Shown piece after piece: positions 17,301-25,067 of a stretch of DNA of 64,000 nt (position 1 is its first letter; each line of letters begins with the position of its first letter). The translations under genes were made by a program, and so were the position numbers. The notes beneath the pieces were generated by a model. That model did not search any database and had not been told where the DNA came from. It worked only from the letters and a program-made list of their open reading frames with translations. Source of the DNA: Gemmatimonadota bacterium (lineage in GTDB: Bacteria > Gemmatimonadota > Gemmatimonadetes > Longimicrobiales > Gaopeijiaceae); the NCBI GenBank assembly GCA_026706635.1, contig JAPOYJ010000058.1, forward strand, positions 1-64,000, read 5' to 3'.

Positions 17301-18551
17301 GTGGAGTACATTCCTCGAATCGCCGACTCGGAGCTCGACCTGCGGCTCGGAGCCACTGGCGCGGTCCTGATCGAGGGGCCGCGGGCAAGTGGCAAGACCG
17401 AGATGGCCAAGCAGCGGTCCGCCAGCCGGATCTACTTCGACCGCGAACGGGCAGTGCGCCAGATGGTCGAGATCGACCCCGCCATCGTCCTCCAGGGCGA
17501 CGTGCCGCGTCTCATCGACGAATGGCAGCTCGCGCCCGACATCTGGAATCACGTCAGACGCGCCGTGGACGAACGGGCGGAGCCGGGGCAGTTCATCCTG
17601 ACGGGCTCGGCAGTCCCGCCCGACGCGGTTACCAGGCACACCGGCGCAGGCCGCATCACCCGCCTCCGGCTGCGTCCCATGTCGCTCTTCGAGTCCGGGC
17701 ACTCGACCGGCCAGGCGTCGCTGACGAAGATGATGGCGGGCCAACCGGCCCCCGCCTGCGCAAGCCCGCTCCCCGCGCCCGAGCTCGCCGAGCTGATCTG
17801 CCGGGGCGGCTGGCCCGCCCTGCAGAGACGCGCGATCGAGCACGCCATGATCGCGAACCAGGGATACATCGAAGAGCTGCGCCGAACCGACATCAGAAGG
17901 GTGGACGGGGTGGGTCGGCGACCGGCGCTCGTGGACAGGCTGCTGCGTTCGCTCGCCCGCAACGTCGCCACATCCGCATCGGTCGCCACCCTGAGCCGGG
18001 ACGCCCGGGGGCCTGACAACGCGCTCGGCGAGCGCACGGCCGTGGACTACCTGGAGGCGCTGGAGCGACTGATGGTCCGGGAGGACCAGCCTCCGTGGGC
18101 CCCCCATATTCGCTCCCGCTCGCGGCTCCGCTCCCGGCCCAAGCGCCACTTCGTCGATCCTTCGCTGGCGGCCGCATCGCTGCGCGCTGGACCTGAGGCG
18201 GTCAGGAGGGACCCGGAGTGGTTCGGCCTCCTCTTCGAGTCCCTCGCCGTGCGCGACCTGCGCATCTACGCCCAGAGCGCCGGCGGTCGCGTGCTGCACT
18301 ACCGCGACAGCACCGGCCTGGAGGTCGACGCCGTGATCGAGTCGGGCATCGGCCCGTGGGGAGCGTTCGAGATCAAGCTGAGCCCGTCGCGCGTCGACGA
18401 GGCCGCCAGGTCGCTCCGTAGATTCGCCGACCGGGTCGACACGGACCGCATGGGCCAGCCAGCTGTGCTCGGCGTCATCGTGGGAGGCGGATACGGATAC
18501 GCCCGGCCCGACGGGGTCATGGTGGTGCCGATCGGGGCGCTGGGGCCGTGA
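17301..18551 (+). CDS. AAA_14/DUF4143 ATPase (paralogue 1)
   Basis: A 416-residue protein with GTG start. Walker A is GPRASGKTEMAKQ (about 27-39). The usual Walker B LDEI reads LIDEWQ. The C-terminal DUF4143 half ends in a PD-(D/E)XK-like block (GLEVDAVIESGIGPWGAFEI then KLSP). The family is widespread and multi-copy; roles are unproven, with links to mobile and stress genes. The middle contains a low-complexity SRSRLRSRP stretch. It is preceded by 23-bp tandem repeats and followed within 100 bp by a second ATPase of the same family but with little close identity. Confidence 0.85.
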   Translation: MEYIPRIADSELDLRLGATGAVLIEGPRASGKTEMAKQRSASRIYFDRERAVRQMVEIDPAIVLQGDVPRLIDEWQLAPDIWNHVRRAVDERAEPGQFILTGSAVPPDAVTRHTGAGRITRLRLRPMSLFESGHSTGQASLTKMMAGQPAPACASPLPAPELAELICRGGWPALQRRAIEHAMIANQGYIEELRRTDIRRVDGVGRRPALVDRLLRSLARNVATSASVATLSRDARGPDNALGERTAVDYLEALERLMVREDQPPWAPHIRSRSRLRSRPKRHFVDPSLAAASLRAGPEAVRRDPEWFGLLFESLAVRDLRIYAQSAGGRVLHYRDSTGLEVDAVIESGIGPWGAFEIKLSPSRVDEAARSLRRFADRVDTDRMGQPAVLGVIVGGGYGYARPDGVMVVPIGALGP

Positions 18552-18590
18552 GGGGGTTCGACCGCGTGGCGTTTTGGACAATTCGCGCTA

Positions 18591-18618
18591 TGTCGATGAT
18601 TATATCATCAACTTGACA
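18591..18618 (+). promoter_or_regulatory. AT-rich dyad upstream of the second DUF4143 ATPase
   Basis: TGTC-GATGAT-TAT-ATCATC-AACTT-GACA contains the perfect arms GATGAT/ATCATC (18595-18609) and outer TGTC/GACA. It sits 28 bp before the ATPase ATG in a patch far lower in GC than its surroundings. A likely operator or promoter; the binding protein is unknown. Confidence 0.5.
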
Positions 18619-18646
18619 CGATGCGAGGAAGCCGTCACACTTCTCC

Positions 18647-19912
18647 ATGATCCGCCGGCACCTCACCCCCGCGCTTCGGAGGGCGGCCGAGCAGTACCCC
18701 GTCGTGACCGTCACCGGGCCCCGGCAGTCGGGGAAGACGACCCTAGTGCGAGCGGTCTTCCCCGGCCACCGCTACGCCTCGCTCGAGGCGCCCGACGTGC
18801 GGGCGAGGGCCGTCGACGATCCCCGGGGGGTTCTCGGGCGGGGCGACCCGATGATTCTGGACGAGATCCAGCGGGCCCCCGAGCTTCTGTCGTACGTGCA
18901 GGGACTCGTGGACGAGGACTCGCGCCCGGGCAGCTTCATCGTCACCGGGTCGCAGAACATCCTGCTCATGAGGTCGGTGTCGCAGACGCTCGCTGGCCGC
19001 ACCGCGCTCCTCCTGCTTCCGCCCTTCTCGCTCGCCGAGCTGCACGGGTGGCCGGCGCTGGACCCCGGCACGCTGGACCGACGGCGCGCAGCCCAGCAGC
19101 CGCCGGTAGCTACGGGGCTCTCGGAGGACGAGCTGTGGCCCACGCTCCTGACCGGCTTCTATCCTCCGGTGCACGACCGGGGTCTCGCGCCGCGCGACTG
19201 GCTGGCGGACTACTTCCGAACGTACGTCGAGCGCGACCTCCGCGAGGTCACCCAGGTGCTTGACCTGAGGGCGTTCGAGACCTTCGTGCGCCTCGCGGCG
19301 GCCCGGACCGCCACCGAGCTCAACCTCAGCGCACTGGCCGCCGACGCGGGAGTGACGCACCAGACCGCCCGGCGATGGCTCACGGCTCTGGAGATCGGGT
19401 ACGTCGCGACGACGCTGCCGCCCCACTACGCGAACTATCGCAAGCGCCTCCGCAAGCGCCCGCGACTTCACTTTCACGACTCCGGACTGGTCTGCTACCT
19501 GCTGGGAATCCAGGACGCGGAGACTCTGGCGCTGCACCCGCTCCGAGGCGCCGTCTTCGAGTCCTTCGTGGTCGCCGAGCTCGTCAAGGCCCGTGCGGCG
19601 AGACGCCGCGACCCCGGCCTGTACTTCTGGCGCGACGCCACGGGCCACGAAATCGACATCCTGATCGATGCGGGCGGCCGCCTCGTTCCCGTCGAGGTCA
19701 AGTCCGGAAGAACGGTGCCCCCGGACGCGGTCTCCGGGCTTGAGTGGTGGACGTCGATTCCCTCCAACCCCAATCGAGGCGGCGTCCTGGTTCACGGCGG
19801 AACAGACGAGTTCGATCTGGGCGACTTTCGCGTCCTCCCGTGGTTCCTGGGCGCGGGACCGACCGTGCCGCGCGAGACCCATGCGGCGCTGCCGAGTGGA
19901 CCGAGGCCATGA
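18647..19912 (+). CDS. AAA_14/DUF4143 ATPase (paralogue 2)
   Basis: A 421-residue protein. Walker [18 protein letters not shown], Walker [13 protein letters not shown], sensor-like [12 protein letters not shown], then a winged-helix/DUF4143 region ([20 protein letters not shown]) and a C-terminal nuclease-like [20 protein letters not shown]. Its stop overlaps the cysD start (ATGA at 19909), so it may be co-transcribed with the sulfate activation genes. That is probably an accident of insertion, but a functional link cannot be excluded. Confidence 0.87.
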   Translation: MIRRHLTPALRRAAEQYPVVTVTGPRQSGKTTLVRAVFPGHRYASLEAPDVRARAVDDPRGVLGRGDPMILDEIQRAPELLSYVQGLVDEDSRPGSFIVTGSQNILLMRSVSQTLAGRTALLLLPPFSLAELHGWPALDPGTLDRRRAAQQPPVATGLSEDELWPTLLTGFYPPVHDRGLAPRDWLADYFRTYVERDLREVTQVLDLRAFETFVRLAAARTATELNLSALAADAGVTHQTARRWLTALEIGYVATTLPPHYANYRKRLRKRPRLHFHDSGLVCYLLGIQDAETLALHPLRGAVFESFVVAELVKARAARRRDPGLYFWRDATGHEIDILIDAGGRLVPVEVKSGRTVPPDAVSGLEWWTSIPSNPNRGGVLVHGGTDEFDLGDFRVLPWFLGAGPTVPRETHAALPSGPRP

Positions 19913-20826
19913 GCGGCAGCGGCGAACCTTTTGACGCCTGGCTCGCCGAGCTCGAGTCGGAGGCCATCGAAATCCTGCGCGAGGGGGTGGCGGTGGCCGC
20001 GCGACCCGTGATGCTGTACTCGATCGGCAAGGACTCCTCGGTGCTGCTGCGGCTCGCCCGGAAGGCGTTCTGGCCGGGGCCGCCGCCCTTCCCTCTCCTC
20101 CACATAGACACGACATGGAAGTTCAGGGAGATGATCTCCTTCCGGGACCGGACCGCGTCGGAGACGGGCATGGAGCTTCGCGTCCACACCAACGAGGACG
20201 GAGTGCGCGCCGGAGTCACCCCCTTCAGCCACGGGTCGGAGCTCTACACGGACATCATGAAGACGGCGGCGCTGAGGCAGGCGCTCGATGCGGGGGCGCA
20301 CGACGTCATCTTCGGAGGCGGCCGGCGGGACGAGGAGGGATCGCGCGCCAAGGAGCGAGTCTTTTCGCCGCGCAGCGCGACGCACCAATGGGATCCGAAG
20401 ACCCAGCGCCCGGAGGTGTGGAAGCTCTACAACACGCGGCTGCAACGGGGCGAATCGCTCCGCGTCTCCCCGCTCTCCAACTGGACCGAGGCGGATGTCT
20501 GGCGCTATATCCGGGCCGAGGAGATCCCCGTCGTGTCGCTCTACTACGCCGCCGAACGCCCTGTCGTCGAGCGCGAGGGACGGTGGATCGTGGTCGACGA
20601 CGACCGGATGCCGCTCCGGCCAGGGGAAAGGCCGCGGCTACGCCGGATCCGCTTCCGAACGCTCGGCTGCTACCCGCTGACCGCCGCGGTCGAGAGCGAG
20701 GCAGGCACGCTCGACGAGATCATCGCCGAGACGCTCGCGGCCGACTCCTCCGAACGCCAGGGGCGGCTCATCGACCACGATGGCGACGGCTCCATGGAGC
20801 GTAAGAAGAGGGAGGGCTACTTCTGA
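19909..20826 (+). CDS. cysD: Sulfate adenylyltransferase subunit 2
   Basis: A 305-residue PP-loop ATP pyrophosphatase. The PP-loop reads [14 protein letters not shown]. Downstream are [32 protein letters not shown] and [15 protein letters not shown], all hallmarks of CysD. With the CysN GTPase it makes APS from sulfate and ATP; the following CysC domain makes PAPS. Its stop overlaps the cysNC start. The convergent operon contains a PAPS-type sulfotransferase domain, so besides cysteine synthesis this pair could supply sulfate donor to it. No sulfite-forming reductase genes are nearby. Confidence 0.93.
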   Translation: MSGSGEPFDAWLAELESEAIEILREGVAVAARPVMLYSIGKDSSVLLRLARKAFWPGPPPFPLLHIDTTWKFREMISFRDRTASETGMELRVHTNEDGVRAGVTPFSHGSELYTDIMKTAALRQALDAGAHDVIFGGGRRDEEGSRAKERVFSPRSATHQWDPKTQRPEVWKLYNTRLQRGESLRVSPLSNWTEADVWRYIRAEEIPVVSLYYAAERPVVEREGRWIVVDDDRMPLRPGERPRLRRIRFRTLGCYPLTAAVESEAGTLDEIIAETLAADSSERQGRLIDHDGDGSMERKKREGYF

Positions 20827-22695
20827 GGCCGCCCCCCCTGCGCCTGGTACTCTGCGGGAGCGTCGACGCGGGGAAGAGCACCCTGCTCGGGCGGCTGCTG
20901 CACGACTGTCGCCAAGTCTTCTCGGACCAGCTTCGGCGCGTCGAGGAGGCGTCGGCCCGCTGCGGGACCCGAGGGTCGGAGGTCGACCTCGCCCTCCTGG
21001 CGGACGGCCTTCGGGACGAGCGGGAGCAGGGCATCACGATCGACTGTCGCCTACAGGAGCTTCGAGACGCCGAGGCGCAGCTTCATCGTCGCCGACGCGC
21101 CCGGTCACGAGCAGTACACGCGCAACATGGCCACGGCCGCGTCGACGGCCCGCCTCGCCGTGGTCCTCGTCGACGCCCAGAGGGGGGTGGTGCCCCAGAC
21201 CGCGAGGCACATGCGCATCTCGGCGCTCTTCGGCGTCCGGAGCGCGGTGCTGGCAGTCAACAAGATGGAGCTCGTTCAGTGGGATCGCAGCGTCTTCGAG
21301 GCCATTAGGGTCCGCTTTCGCGAGATCGCCCACGAGCTCGGCGTCTCCGGGGTCGGTGCGATTCCGCTCTCGGCGCTGACCGGGGACAACCTGACCCGGC
21401 CGGCCGAGGACGCGCCCTGGCACGAGGGTCCGACGCTTCTCTCGCACCTCGAGGCATTCGACCCCGGGGAGTCCGCGCCCGGGGAGTCCGCCTCCGGCCA
21501 GCCCTTCCGGATGGCGGTTCAGTATGTGAACCGCCCCAGCCACCACTTCCGGGGCTACTGCGGGCGAGTGGCCGCCGGGACGGTGGCGGTCGGCGACGCC
21601 GTGCGCGTGTGGCCCGCAGGAACCGAGAGCCGCGTGGAGTCGATCGCCTTCGGGGAGGGGTTCCGCGATCGGGCGCGCCGGGGCGATTCGGTGACGCTCA
21701 CCCTGGCTCCCGAGGTGGATGTCGTGCGCGGCGATCTCCTCGCGGCCGCCGACGCGCCGATCGAGGTGTCCGACCAGTTTCGGGGGCGCCTCGTGTGGAT
21801 GGACGGCCAGCCTCTCGCAGTGGGGCGCTCGTACGTCATGAAGGCGCACACCCGCGAGGTGGACGCCACCGTCACCCGCATCAGGCATCGGCTCGATCCG
21901 CTCACGGGCCAGGAACTCGCCGCGCCCACCCTGCGGCTGAACGATCTGGGGACCGTGAACCTGGCTGCGAGCCGTCCCCTGCCATTCGCGCCCTTCGAGG
22001 AATCGCGCGAGCTGGGCGGCTTCATCCTGATCGACCGGACCACCAACGCCACCGCCGCCGCCGGGATCATCGACCATCCGCTCAGGCGGGCCGCGAACCT
22101 GGAGTGGCAGGACTTCGACGTCTCCAAGCGGGTCCGCGCCCGGATGAAGCTCCAGCGCCCGCATTGCGTGTGGCTGACCGGGCTGTCCGCTTCGGGCAAG
22201 ACGACCATCGCCAACCTGCTCGACCGGCGCCTCACCAGCGGCGGAGGTCACACCTACGTCCTGGACGGGGACAACGTGCGCCACGGCCTCTGCCGGGACC
22301 TGGGCTTCACCGAAGCCGACCGGGTGGAGAACATCCGGCGCGTGGCCGAGGTCGCCCGTCTCATGGTCGACGCCGGCCTGATCGTGATCGTGGCCTTCAT
22401 CAGCCCCTTCAGGTCGGAGCGCGCCTTCGCCCGCAGCCTCTTCGAGCCCGGCGAGTTCACGGAGGTGTTCGTGGACGCATCGCTCGAGGCGTGCTCGGGG
22501 AGGGACCCGAAGGGCCTGTACGCCAAGGCGCTCAGGGGAGAGATTGCCAACTTCACGGGAGTCGACAGTCCCTACGAGCGGCCCGAGGATCCCGATATTC
22601 GCCTGGATACGGAGAGACTCACGCCGGAGGAGTGCGTGGAGATGCTGGCGGAGCTGCTAGACCGCGGGGGTCCAGCGTCGGCGGGGGACGGCTGA
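20823..22695 (+). CDS. cysNC: CysN-CysC fusion (ATP sulfurylase GTPase/APS kinase), with internal frameshift
   Basis: About 624 residues if the frame is restored. CysN part: [17 protein letters not shown] (P-loop), [30 protein letters not shown]. CysC part from about base 22140: [17 protein letters not shown] and [16 protein letters not shown]. Reactions: sulfate to APS, then APS to PAPS. After GITID (bases 21033-21044) an extra T at 21045 shifts the frame; dropping it gives the expected [11 protein letters not shown] continuation. Without correction only a short N-terminal peptide and a headless remainder are made. The start is a CTG at 20823 overlapping the cysD TGA, with a GGAGGG ribosome site 6 bp upstream; no ATG, GTG or TTG is available. 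Confidence 0.85.
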
Positions 22696-22865
22696 TGGCG
22701 AACGGATGCAGCGTGGATGTGCATGTGGACCGGAGCTGAGCCGCGCGGCGGCGCGGGGTGGGTACCGTTGACAGCTTCGCCGCGATTGTCCATTCCGTGT
22801 CCCAGATCATCATTCTGTTTCCTGATCAGCAGTCCCAAGCAACCCACTCAAACGAGGACGAGCAG

Positions 22866-23141
22866 ATGAGCGAGCCACGGGCAGCACCCGCCATGAGGGA
22901 TGCGATCGACTTCGGGATCGTCGGCGACAACATCCTGGACATAGCTGACTTCGCGATAGAGAAGTACGAGTTCACGAGCGGCAAGGCGCTCTCCGGGAAG
23001 GCGCGGGACGAAGCGGTGGAGCGGGTCCGCGAGGCGCTGTGGGAGATGGTGAAGGCGTTCCGGAATCGGCGGAAGGAATGGCGCAAGAGGCTGTTCGACG
23101 CCGCTGACGATGCGGTGCGGGGCTCCGTCGAGGGCTCCTGA
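22866..23141 (+). CDS. Small charged hypothetical protein
   Basis: A 91-residue protein starting at the ATG 22866, preceded by a GAGG-type ribosome site. It is largely helical, acidic in the middle (FGIVGDNILDIADFAIEKYE) and basic toward the end (KAFRNRRKEWRKRL). I do not recognise a family. It stands alone between cysNC and the end of the radical SAM gene. The coding pattern is good but short, so a chance frame cannot be ruled out. Confidence 0.5.
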   Translation: MSEPRAAPAMRDAIDFGIVGDNILDIADFAIEKYEFTSGKALSGKARDEAVERVREALWEMVKAFRNRRKEWRKRLFDAADDAVRGSVEGS

Positions 23142-23198
23142 TTCGCATGGGGTGACCGGCGGGCGACCGGGGCCACCACGCGGCAGCGGTGCCCTGTT

Positions 23199-23235
23199 GT
23201 AAACTATGGTTTACACAATGTAAATCATACATTAC
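23199..23235 (+). promoter_or_regulatory. Paired-dyad operator-like element, copy C
   Basis: GTAAACTATGGTTTAC, spacer ACAAT, GTAAATCATACATTAC; centres are 21 bp apart. Unlike the other copies it lies between two convergent gene ends (small protein and radical SAM gene). The only start codon after it opens a 12-codon frame (GTG at 23238). Sequence beyond the dyad resembles the plus strand beyond copy A (TTACAGT, then GTG or ATG, then GCGAAGCG), so A and C may share a longer ancestral unit. Confidence 0.65.
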
Positions 23236-23273
23236 AGTGTGAAGAAGCGAGCGAAGCGGTCCAGCGCGGGCTG

Positions 23274-25064
23274 CTAGGGGCTTGTGGTTTCGCGGGGATC
23301 GGCCTTCCGGCCTGCCAGCGGCAGGGTGCCGTTGTCTGGCAAGGCCCGTCGCCCCTCCGAGCTCAGAGCAAGCTGGAACTCTGCCAGACTCTCGGAGACC
23401 CCGTCCCCGGCATAGCGGAATTCCTCGGGGATCGCGCGTCGTCGCGCCTCTGCACGTTGCAGCGCCTCCTTTCGGAAGCCGTCCTCCACCTCCGTTGCCG
23501 CATCAAGCCCCCGTCCGCTTTCGTTGAACGAAACCAGCTCCCGGTTCAGGTACGCCTTGAATTCCCGGAGAATGGTCTGCTGGCGAGTGAGCTTCTCGCA
23601 GTGATAGCCCATGGCGGCCAGGCGGATTGCCAGCGGCAGCAATCGCGGATGGCTCCTCGAGACCCTGGCGATGTAGCGTGAGAACACCGGCAACTGGTCC
23701 GGTGTCAGGTGCCGCCGGATGATCATGATGCTCGCGTAGAGCAGGTGCTTGCTCACCGGCTTGTGGATGTGCGGCACCGGATTCAGGTTGTCCAGCAGCG
23801 TCAGGCAGCGGTCGAAGTAGTTCTGCAGCGTCGAATCGTAGATGGTTCCGACAACCCGTAGGTACCCTTCCACCAGCGTCCGGGGATCCATCTGCGGCTT
23901 GAAGTTCAGGGCCGTCGCATCGATTTCGACAGGCTTGTCCAGCAACCGATTCTCGCTTTCCAGCCGGGCCCACAGACTCGTTCCCTTGAGTGCGGTGAGC
24001 AACCCGACCAGCGCGATCGGGATCCCGGCTTCCTGAATGAACTCGATCTGGGCGTCGAAGGCGTCGTCATCGTCGTCGTCGAGGCCCAGGATGAAGCCGC
24101 CCAGAACCATCATTCCCTTCTGCTGAATCTTGCGCACGGCCGTGAAGAGATAGTTGTCGTCGCGCACGTCGAGATTCTGCGGCTTCTTCATCTTCCTGAG
24201 TGCCTTCGGGTTGGGCGTCTCGATGCCCAGGAAGACGGCATCGAAGCCCGCGTCGATCATGACGTCCATCAGGTCGTTCATCCGGACGAGGTTCACGCTC
24301 GCTTCGGTGAACAGAGAGTAGGGATGGCCCCGCTCCATCTGCCATTCGGCTAGCACGGGGAGGAGCCTGGAAACCTCGCGCTTGTTGCCGATGAAGTTGT
24401 CGTCGACCAGAAATAGCGGACCCCGCCAACCCAGCTCGTACAGGCAGTCGAATTCGGCCACCATCTGCTGCGGCGATTTCGTCCGGGACACGCGGCCGTA
24501 CAGCTTCGTGATGTCGCAGAACTCGCAATCGAAGGGGCACCCCCGCGAGAACTGCAGACACATCGAGTGATACTCGTTCATGTCGATCAGGTCGAAACGG
24601 GGCACCGGAGCGGTGCTCATGTCCGGCTTTCTCGGGGCGCGATAGACCGGCCGTGCGACCCCGTTCTCCAGGTCGCGAAGAAAGGTCGGGAAGGTCTCCT
24701 CGACCTCGTCGAGCACGAAGTGGTCGATCCCCTCGATCTCCTCGTGAAAGGTGGTGGGATGCGGCCCGCCGGCGATGACCGGAACCTGTGCGCGATTGCA
24801 GCGTTCGACGACCTGCTCCAGCGATGGGCGTTGCGGGATCATGGTCGATGTGAAGGCCAGATCCGCCCACTCCAGGTCGGCATCCTCGAGCGGAGTCACG
24901 TTGAGGTCGACCAGGCGCAGTCTGTACCGAGACGGGAACATCGCCGCAACGGTGAGCAGTCCGAGGGGAGGAAACACCGCCTTGATGCCCAGGAGTTCCA
25001 GGGCGTAGTTGTTGCCCCAGTAGGTGGGAGGGTGCTTGGGGTAGAGGAGAAGGGCGTTCGGCAT
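23274..25064 (-). CDS. B12-binding-domain radical SAM protein (DUF4070-like)
   Basis: A 596-residue protein. Residues 1-150 look like a cobalamin-binding Rossmann domain (GLLTVAAMFPSRYRLRLVDL, VIAGGPHPTTFHEEIEGID). The radical SAM cluster motif is CPFDCEFC at about 173, followed by ITKLYGRVSRTKSPQQM. The C-terminal region is DUF4070-like, as in hopanoid C-3 methylase HpnR. Such enzymes often methylate unactivated carbons. Its start lies 3 bp after the stop of the reductase-sulfotransferase gene, at the end of the polyketide operon, so tailoring (for example C-methylation) of the polyketide is the best inference. Substrate is unknown. Confidence 0.83.
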   Translation of the reverse strand: MPNALLLYPKHPPTYWGNNYALELLGIKAVFPPLGLLTVAAMFPSRYRLRLVDLNVTPLEDADLEWADLAFTSTMIPQRPSLEQVVERCNRAQVPVIAGGPHPTTFHEEIEGIDHFVLDEVEETFPTFLRDLENGVARPVYRAPRKPDMSTAPVPRFDLIDMNEYHSMCLQFSRGCPFDCEFCDITKLYGRVSRTKSPQQMVAEFDCLYELGWRGPLFLVDDNFIGNKREVSRLLPVLAEWQMERGHPYSLFTEASVNLVRMNDLMDVMIDAGFDAVFLGIETPNPKALRKMKKPQNLDVRDDNYLFTAVRKIQQKGMMVLGGFILGLDDDDDDAFDAQIEFIQEAGIPIALVGLLTALKGTSLWARLESENRLLDKPVEIDATALNFKPQMDPRTLVEGYLRVVGTIYDSTLQNYFDRCLTLLDNLNPVPHIHKPVSKHLLYASIMIIRRHLTPDQLPVFSRYIARVSRSHPRLLPLAIRLAAMGYHCEKLTRQQTILREFKAYLNRELVSFNESGRGLDAATEVEDGFRKEALQRAEARRRAIPEEFRYAGDGVSESLAEFQLALSSEGRRALPDNGTLPLAGRKADPRETTSP

Positions 25065-25067
25065 GGT

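Noticed and set aside
22695-22739. 14-codon frame overlapping the cysNC stop
   Set aside because: Too short, and no sign of a known peptide family.
23238-23276. 12-codon frame after paired-dyad copy C
   Set aside because: Noted for its position only; too short to support as a gene.
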